Shown here piece after piece: positions 8,441 to 17,250 of a stretch of DNA of 64,000 bases. The DNA is taken from contig NZ_CP133778.1 of NCBI RefSeq assembly GCF_034347405.1, positions 2,418,001-2,482,000 of the forward strand, read 5' to 3'. A program made the translations under genes and the position numbers. This stretch comes from Pseudomonas sp. CCC3.1. Its GTDB lineage: Bacteria; Pseudomonadota; Gammaproteobacteria; Pseudomonadales; Pseudomonadaceae. The stretch's first letter is position 1. Each line of letters begins with the position of its first letter. Under the pieces are notes generated by a model, which saw only the letters and a list, made by a program, of their open reading frames with translations, made no database searches and was not told the DNA's origin.

Positions 8441-9724
8441 CTAAAGGCTCAAGCGCAAGGCCAGGGCCGACAAGGTGATGAAGAGAATGGGCAGGGTCAA
8501 AATCACGCCTGTCTTGAAGTAGTAACCCCAGGTAACACGAATGCCCTTGCGTTGCAGAACGTGCAGCCAAAGCAGGGTGGCGAGGCTGCCGATGGGGGTT
8601 ATCTTGGGCCCAAGGTCCGCGCCGATGACGTTGGCGTAGATCATGGCCTCACGCACGACACCGCTGGCGTCACTGGCCTGAATCGACAGTGCGCCGATCA
8701 ATACCGCTGGCATGTTGTTCATGCCGGATGAAAGGAACGCCGAAAGAAACCCCATCCCTAACGCGGCGCCCCATACACCGAACTCCAGCAGGTGGTTCAG
8801 GGCTAGCGTCATATAGGTGGTCAGGCCCGCATTTTTCAGTCCATACACCACCAGGTACATTCCCAGTGAAAAGATCACCACCTGCCAAGGCGCTTCACGC
8901 AGTACGCGGCGGGTCGAAATGATGCGCCCACGTGCAGAGACCGTGAGCAGTATCGCGGCACACGCGGCGGCAATAACGCTGATCGGAATGCCCATGGGTT
9001 CGAGCACAAAAAGACCTGCCAGCAATAAACCCAGCACGATCCAGCCCGTGCGAAAGGTCATGGTGTCTCGTATGGCAAGTCGCGGCTCTTGCACATCATC
9101 CCTCGCATAGTGTTGAGGGATGTCGCGACGGAAAAACCCATACAGCACCGCGAGCGTGGCACAAACGGCGACCCCGTTGACCGGCACCATGATGGATGCG
9201 TACTCGTTGAAACCCAGGCCAAAGTAGTCAGCCGAAACGATGTTGACCAGGTTCGACACCACCAACGGCAGGCTGGCGGTATCGGCAATGAAGCCCGCGG
9301 CCATGACAAATGCCAAGGTCGAGGCGGGCGAAAAACGCAAGGCGAGCAGTATTGAAATGACAATGGGCGTGAGGATCAAGGCCGCGCCGTCATTGGCAAA
9401 CACGGCGGATACGGCAGCGCCCAGCAATATTGTGAAAACAAACAGGCGGCGACCATTGCCCTTGGCCATGCGCGCTACATGCAATGCCGCCCACTCAAAG
9501 AACCCTGCTTCGTCGAGCAGCAGGCTGATGATAATGACGGCGATAAACGTCGCGGTCGCGTTCCAGACAATGGCCCATACCCGTGGAATATCATCCAGCG
9601 TCACAACGCCTGTCATGAGTGCCAGCGCCGCGCCCAAAGCGGCGCTCCAGCCAATACCCAAGCCTTTGGGTTGCCAGATGACCAATATCAGTGTGAGTAA
9701 AAAAATTGCGGATGCAGTCAGCAT
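8441..9724 (-). CDS. arsB: ArsB arsenite/antimonite efflux permease
   Basis: A 427-aa inner-membrane transporter of the ArsB/NhaD superfamily. It opens MLTASAIFLLTLILVIWQPKG, and has FFEWAALHVARMAKGNGRRLF, NDGAALILTPIV and IGADLGPKITPIGSLATLLWLH, all characteristic of ArsB. The 31 codons upstream of 9724 are open but not family-like. No arsA ATPase is present, so export should be driven by proton motive force. It lies 25 nt after arsR and 29 nt before arsC. Confidence 0.93.
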   Translation of the reverse strand: MLTASAIFLLTLILVIWQPKGLGIGWSAALGAALALMTGVVTLDDIPRVWAIVWNATATFIAVIIISLLLDEAGFFEWAALHVARMAKGNGRRLFVFTILLGAAVSAVFANDGAALILTPIVISILLALRFSPASTLAFVMAAGFIADTASLPLVVSNLVNIVSADYFGLGFNEYASIMVPVNGVAVCATLAVLYGFFRRDIPQHYARDDVQEPRLAIRDTMTFRTGWIVLGLLLAGLFVLEPMGIPISVIAAACAAILLTVSARGRIISTRRVLREAPWQVVIFSLGMYLVVYGLKNAGLTTYMTLALNHLLEFGVWGAALGMGFLSAFLSSGMNNMPAVLIGALSIQASDASGVVREAMIYANVIGADLGPKITPIGSLATLLWLHVLQRKGIRVTWGYYFKTGVILTLPILFITLSALALRLSL

Positions 9725-9749
9725 AATCAGTCTCGACAGTCGCTTTGGC

Positions 9750-10097
9750 TCAGCAGCAGGCGCCAGTGTTAAGTGGTCGGTCGCCCATGGCGTTGAGTCG
9801 AGTGCTGTTCTCCTCAAGCCAGTCAGTGTTGGCTGTCAGAGTGGTTTCAAGAACGGCACGTACCCAGTCCGGTAGTTCGGGGTTGAGTCGGTAGTAAACC
9901 CACTGACCTTGGCGGCGGTCGAGAAGCAACCCGCAGCCGCGCAGCTGTGCGAGATGACGGGATATTTTTGGCTGACTATCGTCGAGCGCGCAGACCAGTT
10001 CGCACACGCATAATTCGCCTTCACGCGTGATCAGCAAGGTTGCACGGGCCCGGGTTTCGTCGGACAGGCATTTGAAAATGGCGGCAGGGCTGAGCAT
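9750..10097 (-). CDS. arsR: ArsR arsenic-responsive repressor
   Basis: A 115-aa ArsR/SmtB winged-helix repressor. ELCVCELVCALDDSQPKISR carries the arsenic-binding cysteines at the start of the recognition helix, followed by HLAQLRGCGLLLDRRQGQWVYYRL. There is an additional GACC tail at the C-terminus. It heads the ars operon and probably represses its own promoter at 10109-10146. Arsenite binding to the Cys pair releases DNA in this family. Confidence 0.94.
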   Translation of the reverse strand: MLSPAAIFKCLSDETRARATLLITREGELCVCELVCALDDSQPKISRHLAQLRGCGLLLDRRQGQWVYYRLNPELPDWVRAVLETTLTANTDWLEENSTRLNAMGDRPLNTGACC

Positions 10098-10108
10098 CAG
10101 GTCTCTCT

Positions 10109-10146
10109 AAATATGCGTTTATTCGAATATACGTTTATCCATATGT
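10109..10146 (-). promoter_or_regulatory. Putative ArsR operator upstream of arsRBCH
   Basis: The AT-rich leader of arsR contains two near-identical direct units, ATATGCGTTTATTC and ATATACGTTTATCC, spaced one and a half helical turns apart. A TATTCGAATA palindrome at 10120-10129 sits at their junction. This is the only promoter-like segment of the operon and is the natural ArsR site. The exact bound bases are inferred. Confidence 0.5.
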
Positions 10147-10275
10147 TTCGAGCAAGCCTGTTTTTTAACTGCGCGTAGTCAGCGATTGTGACCGGCAGCA
10201 AAATCTCTTAAGGGGGCGGGCATTTAATGGCTCACACGCTATGATCTGACTTCTTACAGCCGCCAGGAGGCATTC

Positions 10276-10632
10276 ATGACCGTTAGCCGCAACGATCGGC
10301 AGATCGACAATATTGAGTTCAATGTTGCCGATATAGAGCGCAGCAAAGATTTCTACGGCGGTGCGTTTGGTTGGACGTTCGTCGACTACGGGCCAACCTA
10401 TACTGAGTTCAGTGATGGTCGGCTCACGGGTGGTTTCACAACCGGCGAGCCAGTAAGGCCGGGCGGGCCTTTAATCATTTTGTATGCGCAAGATCTCGAA
10501 GCCACTCAATTGCGCCTCAAGGCGCTGGGTGCTGTTATCAGCCGAGAGACATTTTCATTTCCAGGTGGAAGCCGGTTCCACTTTATTGATCCTGATGGCT
10601 ATGAATTGGCCGTGTGGACAAGTCAGGACTAG
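10276..10632 (+). CDS. VOC-family (glyoxalase/bleomycin resistance-like) protein
   Basis: A 118-aa single VOC module. Metal-ligand-like positions and folds are seen in NIEFNVADIERSKDFYGGAFGW at the N-terminus and in GSRFHFIDPDGYELAVW at the C-terminus, where the Glu of YELAVW is the usual ligand. CAGGAGG precedes the ATG by 6 nt. The substrate is unknown; YdcR- and glyoxalase-like members are common in pseudomonads. It is monocistronic. Confidence 0.8.
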   Translation: MTVSRNDRQIDNIEFNVADIERSKDFYGGAFGWTFVDYGPTYTEFSDGRLTGGFTTGEPVRPGGPLIILYAQDLEATQLRLKALGAVISRETFSFPGGSRFHFIDPDGYELAVWTSQD

Positions 10633-10751
10633 GCGCAGGGAAGGGCGTTGACACTTGGCAGGTATGGTTTTGCACGCAACGCGCACCACAGGAGTCGGGC
10701 TCGTTACTTAAACTGATATGATTCAGGCGCTTACAAATTGAGTGGAAAAAA

Positions 10752-10913
10752 ATGAATCGTCGTAAAAAGATAAACAAGATATTGAAGGCTCGGGCCAAGA
10801 AAGCCAGTGCTAAATTAGCCCCGAAAAGCAAGGATCAATACATCAGCAAGGCTGACCGATTGAAGCTTGCGGCTGAATCCAGCGCTGACTCGCCCGTTTT
10901 TTCTGAAAGCTGA
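10752..10913 (+). CDS. Small basic protein, DUF2986-like
   Basis: A 53-aa ORF starting MNRRKKINKILKARAKKASA and ending SPVFSES. It is strongly basic in the first half. The composition and start resemble the DUF2986 family found in Pseudomonas and Vibrio, whose function is unknown. It was found by direct reading because it is short. Upstream GTGGAAAA may serve as a weak ribosome site. Confidence 0.65.
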   Translation: MNRRKKINKILKARAKKASAKLAPKSKDQYISKADRLKLAAESSADSPVFSES

Positions 10914-11224
10914 TCAACGGACCTCAACCCTTCAAGCAGGTTGAGGCAGAGCCTGGATGGCACGTGCTTTGCTTTTGATAATCCGGTCAATGAGCGGGGT
11001 GCTGTGCCAGCAAGGTTTCATGTTCGGCAATGTAAAAGTGTCATGCCTGTGCTCCATGTTGAGGCAGTACAGGCGTGTCTCAGCCACGGTTTTAGGGCGT
11101 TAACGATTCGTATCAAAGACGATTGGAGATCGTTTAGCGCCTGGCAAGGCCGCCACAGATGATTCGGCGACAAACGGTACACAGAATGAAGATCGCTTCC
11201 CTCAATGAATCAAGGGGCTCTTAA
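10914..11224. other. Intergenic region with one stem-loop
   Basis: No convincing gene is present. CCTCAACC at 10922-10929 and GGTTGAGG at 10939-10946 form an 8-bp perfect stem with a 9-nt loop. There is no following T-run, so it is at best a weak terminator for the small gene before it. The rest shows no recognisable structure. Confidence 0.5.
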
Positions 11225-11554
11225 TTGATCAAGCATTATGTATTGGGGTTGGTATCTGTGTTGATGTTGGCGGGGTGCGAGCTGGATAAAGAAAAAGTGG
11301 CGCGCGAAAAAATAGAAGCGCTCAAGAATGTATTTGAAGCTAGCCGTTCGGGGCAGGTCGATGTTTCGGCTACGCAGCCCATAACCTCCGACAGCTTAAA
11401 TCGATGTATTGTGCAAATGGTTGAAACTAAGGCAAAGCTTGATGCTATTCAAGTGGATTATGCAGAAACACCTTCTGTGCAGTCGGTAGAAACCCACAGG
11501 TTGTATAGAAACATTAATGATCAACTTATGACCTGTCAGGAAACCAAGTATTAA
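11225..11554 (+). CDS. Small putative lipoprotein
   Basis: A 109-aa protein with a lipoprotein signal: MIKHYVLGLVSVLMLAGCELDKEK, in which LAGC at residues 15-18 is the lipobox. Lys/Asp residues after the cysteine do not decide sorting clearly. The mature part is helical and charged with no domain I recognise, and has two further cysteines. The start is TTG with AGGGG 8 nt upstream. Base composition is AT-richer than neighbours, in line with an accessory region. Confidence 0.65.
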   Translation: MIKHYVLGLVSVLMLAGCELDKEKVAREKIEALKNVFEASRSGQVDVSATQPITSDSLNRCIVQMVETKAKLDAIQVDYAETPSVQSVETHRLYRNINDQLMTCQETKY

Positions 11555-11572
11555 TCGGAGTCTTTTAACTGA

Positions 11573-12178
11573 TTTTTTCATGATGTTTCAGGCGCCACGC
11601 TAGAGCGCAGATACCCGTATTCATTAGGCGGGATCATAGGCGGTGTTATTTACAGCGATACCATTCCCTTCAGACAGTACGTGCTTGTTCTGCTGCTGGG
11701 GGTGTTGCTGATTTATATCCTTAATGCAGCCACTAAACATATTCAACTGTTGCGCGGGTTTGCGATAGGCAGTCCCATTCCTATCATCAAGAACGGCAAA
11801 TTTATTATTGAAAACCTGGTTGGCAACAAGCACAAGATTGATAGGTTGCGGGTGGCCTCGCAGTTACATGCACAAGGTGCCCGTGCCTTTCAGTAGGTGT
11901 ATTACGCGCAGATTGAACCGGGCGGTGAGTTGACCGTGATTTGCGATGAGCGCGATATGCCCTCAGTGATTGTCATGTTCGACGGTGAGCCTCGAATAGA
12001 CCCGTTGGTGTCCATAGGGCGTGACCCCGAATGGTTGCTGGAGCAAGTCGAAGGCTTGGGTTTACAAGCCGATGATGTGTTTCTGGCAGAGTTCTGGCAT
12101 GGAAAATTGAGCGTAACGCTGAGAGATGGCAGCGTGGCTTGTCATGCTCAGCCCGTTGTATGCTCAGCGCCAACATGA
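11573..12178 (+). pseudogene. YetF/DUF421-family membrane protein remnant with internal TAG
   Basis: Reading one frame gives GGVIYSDTIPFRQYVLVLLL, a membrane helix, then FAIGSPIPIIKNGKFIIENL, LRVASQLHAQGARAFQ, a TAG at 11894-11896, then VYYAQIEPGGELTVI and SIGRDPEWLLEQVEGLGLQADDVFLAEF. This order is that of DUF421/YetF proteins (third helix, then the cytoplasmic domain). The amber codon replaces one residue in the middle of the conserved EVxYAxLEPxGEL strand. The first two transmembrane helices are missing upstream, where a TGA closes the frame at 11570. It is therefore both truncated and interrupted. Confidence 0.7.
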
Positions 12179-12398
12179 AGATTTGCGCCACAAGGTAGCG
12201 GTCAGTGCAGAGTTGGTTTTCAATTTATGGGCACTCAGTGCAGCGACAATGCTGCTGACTGCCCGTTTTGTGATGTCAGCAGAGGCTCCCGTATCATGCG
12301 CCAGCCTTGCACCTTGCGATGAACGGCTCGAAATCCAGTGACCGTCATCAATTGCCACCGGGCTATGATCAAACTATATAAACCGGACGCTCTGACTT

Positions 12399-13262
12399 AT
12401 GGCTGTTGACCTGCAAGCGCTTTACCCCAAACTGATCCATCTGATGCTGGACACAGTTTTTGTGGTCGATAGGGACAATCAGATTGTATTCGTGAGCAAT
12501 GCGTGTGAAACGCTGCTTGGCTACCGTGCCGAAGAGCTGATCGGCACACCGATCACCGACTATATGCATCCCGAAGACCTGACGGTAACGCGAGCCTCGA
12601 TTATCCGGGTCATGAATGGTCAGCCGCATATGGACTTCCGCAACCGTTATGTCCGCAAGGATGGCGGTGTGGTGCACATCCTGTGGGCTGCTTTCTGGTC
12701 TGAGGAAGTCGGTGCCCGCATCGGTGTTGCTCGCGATGTGACAGCCCTCAGAAAAGCCGAAGAAGAATTAGAGTTTCTCGCTCACCATGACCCGCTGACG
12801 GGGTTGACCAATCGCTTGCTGTTTAATGATCGACTCAGTATGGCCCTGCGAGCAGCGCATCGTGGCAAGTACACGTTCGCGCTGCTGTTTCTGGATCTCA
12901 ATGACTTCAAGGAGATCAATGACGTTCATGGGCATGCAATGGGTGATCGCGTGCTGTGTGCGATTGCACGCAGGCTCGAAGGCTGCGTCAGGGCTACGGA
13001 CACGGTAGCGCGCATAGGCGGCGATGAATTCACAGTGCTATTGAGCGATATTCAGTCGCGGGACGCCGCGTCCAGCAAAGTGGAACAGATAATCGCGGTC
13101 ATGGCCGAGCCGCTGGGCGCTGAATTCGGGGGGATCCAAATGCCGTCGTGCAGTATCGGCGTGGCATGCTACCCCGCAGATGGCGTGGATGCCGACACGC
13201 TGCTCAGCCATGCGGATGACGATATGTACCAGATAAAAAAGCTGCGCTCGGTTGCGAGCTGA
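12399..13262 (+). CDS. PAS-GGDEF diguanylate cyclase (copy 1)
   Basis: A 287-aa cytoplasmic protein. A PAS domain spans about residues 12-118 (DTVFVVDRDNQIVFVSNACE, then GVARDVTALRKAEEELEFLAHHDPLTG as linker). A GGDEF domain follows. The catalytic GGDEF is intact at 207-211, and the RATD inhibitory I-site lies five residues before it at 198-201. It should make cyclic di-GMP in response to a PAS-sensed cue, with product inhibition. No EAL domain is present. It is a close paralogue of the gene at 16366. It ends 6 nt from a convergent LysR gene. Confidence 0.9.
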   Translation: MAVDLQALYPKLIHLMLDTVFVVDRDNQIVFVSNACETLLGYRAEELIGTPITDYMHPEDLTVTRASIIRVMNGQPHMDFRNRYVRKDGGVVHILWAAFWSEEVGARIGVARDVTALRKAEEELEFLAHHDPLTGLTNRLLFNDRLSMALRAAHRGKYTFALLFLDLNDFKEINDVHGHAMGDRVLCAIARRLEGCVRATDTVARIGGDEFTVLLSDIQSRDAASSKVEQIIAVMAEPLGAEFGGIQMPSCSIGVACYPADGVDADTLLSHADDDMYQIKKLRSVAS

Positions 13263-13268
13263 GCAGCA

Positions 13269-14126
13269 TCAGTCGGTATGCGCAAGCGCATCACACAATT
13301 GGAGCAAATGCCCTTGCAGCAACTGACCTGCGTGACTGAGCCCGCTGTGGCCATAGAGCGCCAGAAATATGCCCTGGATATCCGGTAAGCCGCTGCTGGC
13401 GTCCAGCACTTGGTGCTCGGCGCTGATCACTCTGCGTGGCAGTAAGCTGATGCCCAGGCCTGCCGCCACTGCCGAGCAGACACTGGCAAGGCTGGCACTG
13501 GAGTAACTGATACGCCAGTGCCAGCCGCCCACCTCCAGGTGATGAAGCATTTCATTGCGGTACAGGCCTCCTACAGGAAACGCCACCAACGGCAACGGAT
13601 CGCGTCCCAGCGCCGGTTGCGAGCGGCTGTCCACCCAGCACAAAGGTTCTGGCCAACAGGCCAGGCAATCATCGCTGCGCCCCATCTGCTTGACCAATAG
13701 CAGGTCGAACTCGCCACGGCGATAGAACCGCATTAACTCAGGCCCCAGTCCGCTGGTGACCTCCAGGCGCACGCCCGGATGTTCCAGGCCGAAGCGCGAA
13801 AGCATGGGCATCATGCGTTCTGCGGCAAAGTCCTCGGGCACGCCGAGGCGCAATACCCCCGCGCTTTGCTGGTTGAACAGCACATCTCGGGCCTCTTCCT
13901 GCAGCGCCAAGATACGTCTCGCATAAACCAAAAATCGTTCGCCCTCGGCCGTGGCGATTACCTGACGTTGTTCGCGGTCGAGCAGCTTGCAGCCGAGGTC
14001 GTCTTCCAGGCGGCGTATTTGCTGGCTGACCGTGGACTGAGTGAGGTGCAGCCGTTGGGCTGCGCGGGTGAAGTTGGCGCAGTCCGCAACGGCGACAAAA
14101 CTGCGTAACAGCACTGGATCAAACAT
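13269..14126 (-). CDS. LysR-family transcriptional regulator
   Basis: A 285-aa LysR protein starting MFDPVLLRSFVAVADCANFT, with the HTH AAQRLHLTQSTVSQQIRRLE. The effector domain has GVLRLGVPEDFAAERMMPML and a C-terminal GLGISLLPRRVI. The open frame begins 4 codons earlier at 14138. It is divergent from the ankyrin/CynX-like cluster, its likely target. Convergent 6 nt from the diguanylate cyclase gene. Confidence 0.88.
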   Translation of the reverse strand: MFDPVLLRSFVAVADCANFTRAAQRLHLTQSTVSQQIRRLEDDLGCKLLDREQRQVIATAEGERFLVYARRILALQEEARDVLFNQQSAGVLRLGVPEDFAAERMMPMLSRFGLEHPGVRLEVTSGLGPELMRFYRRGEFDLLLVKQMGRSDDCLACWPEPLCWVDSRSQPALGRDPLPLVAFPVGGLYRNEMLHHLEVGGWHWRISYSSASLASVCSAVAAGLGISLLPRRVISAEHQVLDASSGLPDIQGIFLALYGHSGLSHAGQLLQGHLLQLCDALAHTD

Positions 14127-14251
14127 TAACGCCACCATTCACATTGCCACTGAATGGCATGGCTATATTTAATTTCATAATACCTGCCTGCCTGACCATA
14201 CTCGTTCTTCATGGGTTGTACAGACCGAAAGTGTGCAGAGAGAAAATGACC

Positions 14252-14926
14252 ATGGGTAACCTGACGTTTAAATCTGGACGCCTGACGACCGCTATTTTGG
14301 TGATGGGAGTACTGACGATGGGAGGGGTGATGGCGAGCGAAAAAAGTGTGCTGACGGCGGTGCGCGACGGTGAGCTGGCCCGCGTGCAACAACTGATCGC
14401 TGAAGGGGCAGATCTTCGCGCGCAAGGGTTGGATGGCAGCAGTGCATTGCTGCTGGCTACCCGGCAAAACAAAGTCGAAATCGCCCAGGCATTGGTAGAG
14501 GCGGGGGCCGACGTTAATCAGAAAAACCTGATGCAAGACAGCCCCTATCTGTTAGCTGGCGCCAGTGGCTATAACCAGATCCTCAAGCTGACGCTGGCCC
14601 ATGGTGCGGACTTGAAGAGCACCAATCGTTACGGTGGCACCGCGTTGATTCCGGCCTGTGAACGCGGCCATGTCGAAACGGTGCGGCTGCTGATTGAAGC
14701 CGGTGTTGATCTTGACCACGTCAATCGTTTGGGCTGGACCTGCTTGATGGAAGCCATCGTGCTCGCCGACGGCGGCCCGGCGCATCAGCAGATCGTCGGC
14801 CAACTCATCCACGCCGGGGCAGACCTGAACCTGCCGGACAGCAATGGCCGCAGCCCTTTGTATCAGGCACAAAGTCGCGGCCAGATCGCTATCGCAAACA
14901 TGCTGCGCGACGCTGGCGCGCAATGA
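14252..14926 (+). CDS. Periplasmic ankyrin-repeat protein
   Basis: A 224-aa protein with an N-terminal signal peptide (RLTTAILVMGVLTMGGVMASE, cleavage expected near the ASE), followed by about six ankyrin repeats. Examples are LARVQQLIAEGADLRAQGLDG, NKVEIAQALVEAGADVNQK, GHVETVRLLIEAGVDLDHVN and LIHAGADLNLPDSNGRSPLYQA. Exported ankyrin proteins of this size occur in pseudomonads, often beside catalases or hydrolases. Here the neighbours are a deaminase stub and a CynX-like transporter. ATGs at 14144 and 14246 are also in frame, but only the later ones leave a normal signal peptide. Confidence 0.82.
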   Translation: MGNLTFKSGRLTTAILVMGVLTMGGVMASEKSVLTAVRDGELARVQQLIAEGADLRAQGLDGSSALLLATRQNKVEIAQALVEAGADVNQKNLMQDSPYLLAGASGYNQILKLTLAHGADLKSTNRYGGTALIPACERGHVETVRLLIEAGVDLDHVNRLGWTCLMEAIVLADGGPAHQQIVGQLIHAGADLNLPDSNGRSPLYQAQSRGQIAIANMLRDAGAQ

Positions 14927-14946
14927 TGGCCCAACAAGGAGTCTTC

Positions 14947-15033
14947 ATGCACAACGATCAACAGTACTTGCAACGTGCCGTTGAGCTGGCTGAGATCTAT
15001 CGCAACTGGCAGGCTCGCCATGCAGCACGCTAA
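14947..15033 (+). pseudogene. Short ORF, possible N-terminal stub of a nucleoside deaminase
   Basis: A 28-codon ORF with a very strong AAGGAG site 6 nt before its ATG. It begins MHNDQQYLQRAVELAE. That N-terminus resembles the first helix of guanine/cytidine deaminase-like proteins (FLKRAVxLA pattern), but then diverges and stops before the zinc HAE motif. I infer that the rest of the gene was lost in a deletion which also brought the transporter close. It could instead be a leader peptide coupled to the transporter, whose ATG overlaps it by 14 nt. Confidence 0.4.
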
Positions 15034-16234
15034 GTCTCGTCTGCGCAGCTTGGCCAGTTGGGCGTTGATCATTGCCTTGGGGCTTAACCTGCGGCCGATC
15101 CTGAGTTCCATCAGTCCGCTGTTGATGGAGATTCGCGGCGACACGGGCATGAGCTTTCAAAGCAGCGCCTGGTTAACCAGCCTGCCAGTGATTTGCATGG
15201 GCCTTGTGGCCTTGCTCGGCGTGCGCATAGAGGCACGTCTGGGCGAGCGGCGCGGTGTGGCTCTGGGTTTGCTGATGATTCTCGGTGCTTGCTTCTGGCG
15301 TTTGCTGGGGCATCAGGCAGAGGTGCTATTGGCAACGGCCTTGTTGGGCGGTGCCGGTGTTGCATTGATCCAGGCATTGGTTCCGGCGCTGATTAAGCGT
15401 CAGTTTCAGCACAAAGTCGCGTTGGCCTTGGGTGTCTATTCGGCGTCGCTGATGGGCGGTGGAGGGTTGGCCGCGTTACTCAGCCCGGTAGTGGCCGGGC
15501 ATTTCAGCCATTGGCAGGCTGGGCTTGGGGTCTGGTTATTGCCAGCACTGGCGGCGCTGTTGCTGTGGTGGCTATTGCCGTTCGCAGGCTTTGCCCGGAG
15601 CCCCGATGGGCCGTCCAAACACCCAGGGCGCAACCGCCGGGCCTGGCTGCTGGCGCTGTACTTTGGACTCGTTAACTGTGGCTACATGAGCATGGTTGCC
15701 TGGCTGCCGGCTTATTACCTGCAGATGAACTGGAGTGCGACGCAAAGTGGCTTGCTGCTGGCCTTTATGACCATTTTTCAAGTGCTTGCGGCACTGGTGA
15801 TGCCAGCCTTGGCACAACACGGCATTGACCGGCGTCCATTCCTGGCCATAAGCCTTGGCGCCCAGGCGGTCGGGTTTCTTGGGCTGGTGCTGTGGCCGCT
15901 TGAAATGCCACATCTGTGGGTCGCATTGATTGGTTTCGGGCTGGGTGCTTGCTTCGCCTTGAGCCTGATACTGACCCTCGACCATTGTCGCGAACCGCAG
16001 GAAGCCGGGCAGTTGGCGGCCTTCGTGCAAGGCGTGGGTTTTTTGATCAACGCTGTGTCGCCGTGGTTGACCGGCTGGCTGCGTGAACTCACGGGTAGCT
16101 TTGTCAGTGCGTGGTGCGTGCTGATTGTCGGGGTTGTGTCGATGCTGGTACTGACCCGAACGTTCAGTCCCGCGAGTTATCGCAACAGGCCATCGCCCTC
16201 TGTGTGTTCAGGTACGCGGGCAGTAAATCCGTAA
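15020..16234 (+). CDS. CynX/NimT-family MFS transporter
   Basis: A 404-aa 12-helix MFS protein. LGLNLRPILSSISPLLMEIRGDTG and FQSSAWLTSLPVICMGLVALLG are hallmarks of the CynX/NimT (cyanate/2-nitroimidazole) group. RIEARLGERRGVALGL forms loop 2-3. The ATG at 15020 lies inside the short upstream ORF, suggesting translational coupling. The in-frame extension to 14975 is not family-like. The substrate may be a purine-like or cyanate-like small molecule, by family only. Confidence 0.8.
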   Translation: MQHAKSRLRSLASWALIIALGLNLRPILSSISPLLMEIRGDTGMSFQSSAWLTSLPVICMGLVALLGVRIEARLGERRGVALGLLMILGACFWRLLGHQAEVLLATALLGGAGVALIQALVPALIKRQFQHKVALALGVYSASLMGGGGLAALLSPVVAGHFSHWQAGLGVWLLPALAALLLWWLLPFAGFARSPDGPSKHPGRNRRAWLLALYFGLVNCGYMSMVAWLPAYYLQMNWSATQSGLLLAFMTIFQVLAALVMPALAQHGIDRRPFLAISLGAQAVGFLGLVLWPLEMPHLWVALIGFGLGACFALSLILTLDHCREPQEAGQLAAFVQGVGFLINAVSPWLTGWLRELTGSFVSAWCVLIVGVVSMLVLTRTFSPASYRNRPSPSVCSGTRAVNP

Positions 16235-16365
16235 GTGGCTGGGTTGTCAGGCTTCAGATTCAAGTCGGGCAGGGGCATAGTCAGGAAATCGCTGTAAAGC
16301 CTCCTGCCTTCGTGCTCGACAACTTGCGGCTACTATCAAGTGATCTGCCCCGGACTCTCAGACCC

Positions 16366-17250
16366 ATGCCCGTTGATCTAGAAGCGCTATACCCCAGACT
16401 GATCCATCTGATGCTGGACACGGTCTTTGTGGTCGATGCGAACAATCAGATTGTTTTTGTGAGTGATGCCTGTGAGGCGTTGCTCGGTTATCGTGCAGCT
16501 GAGCTGACCGCAACGGCGATCACCGACTATATGCATCCAGATGATCTGGCGATCACACGGGCCTCGATTGGCCGGGTCATGAATGGTCAGTCCCATGTCG
16601 ATTTTCGCAACCGATTTATCCGCAAGGATGGAACTGTCGTGCACATTTTGTGGGCCGCGCTCTGGTCTGAGCAGGTCAATGCACGGATTGGTGTGGCGCG
16701 GGATGTGACGGCCCTCAGAAAAGCTGAAGAGGCACTGCATTTCCTCGCTCACCACGACCCGCTGACCGGGCTGACCAACCGATTGCTGTTTACTGATCGG
16801 CTCAGCGCAGCCCTGCGAGTAGCACGTCGGGGCACATGCAGCGTGGCGCTACTGTTTCTGGACCTCAATGACTTCAAGGGGATCAATGACGTTCATGGGC
16901 ATGCCGCGGGCGATCGTGTGTTGTGTGCGATTGCCCGGCGGATCGAAGGCTGCGTCAGAGAGACAGACACCGTGGCCCGCATCGGAGGGGATGAATTTGT
17001 TGTGCTACTGACGGGTATCCAGTCTAGAGAGGCGGTTTCCACGAAAGTGCAGCAAATACTCTCGATCATGGACGAGCCGCTGGACGCTGAGTTCCACAGG
17101 GTCGACATGCCGTCATGCAGTATCGGCGTAGCCTGTTATCCCGAAGATGGGGAAGATGCCGACACGCTGCTTAGCCATGCGGACAGCGACATGTACCGGA
17201 TAAAAAGGCTCCGCTCTGCTGGAGGGAGGAACGCCCGGGGTCACGCCTGA
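16366..17250 (+). CDS. PAS-GGDEF diguanylate cyclase (copy 2)
   Basis: A 294-aa paralogue of the gene at 12399. It has the same PAS domain (DTVFVVDANNQIVFVSDACE), the same linker, the RETD I-site at residues 198-201 and GGDEF at 207-211, all intact. Most residues are identical. Differences cluster in the PAS core and at the C-terminus, which has an extra GGRNARGHA tail. The open frame reaches back to 16111, but that would overlap the MFS gene; ATG 16366 aligns with copy 1. It overlaps the convergent LysR gene by 10 nt. Confidence 0.9.
   Translation: MPVDLEALYPRLIHLMLDTVFVVDANNQIVFVSDACEALLGYRAAELTATAITDYMHPDDLAITRASIGRVMNGQSHVDFRNRFIRKDGTVVHILWAALWSEQVNARIGVARDVTALRKAEEALHFLAHHDPLTGLTNRLLFTDRLSAALRVARRGTCSVALLFLDLNDFKGINDVHGHAAGDRVLCAIARRIEGCVRETDTVARIGGDEFVVLLTGIQSREAVSTKVQQILSIMDEPLDAEFHRVDMPSCSIGVACYPEDGEDADTLLSHADSDMYRIKRLRSAGGRNARGHA

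Noticed and set aside
10941..11162. 73-codon open frame in the intergenic region
   Set aside because: No ribosome site, no recognisable family and atypical composition; probably chance.
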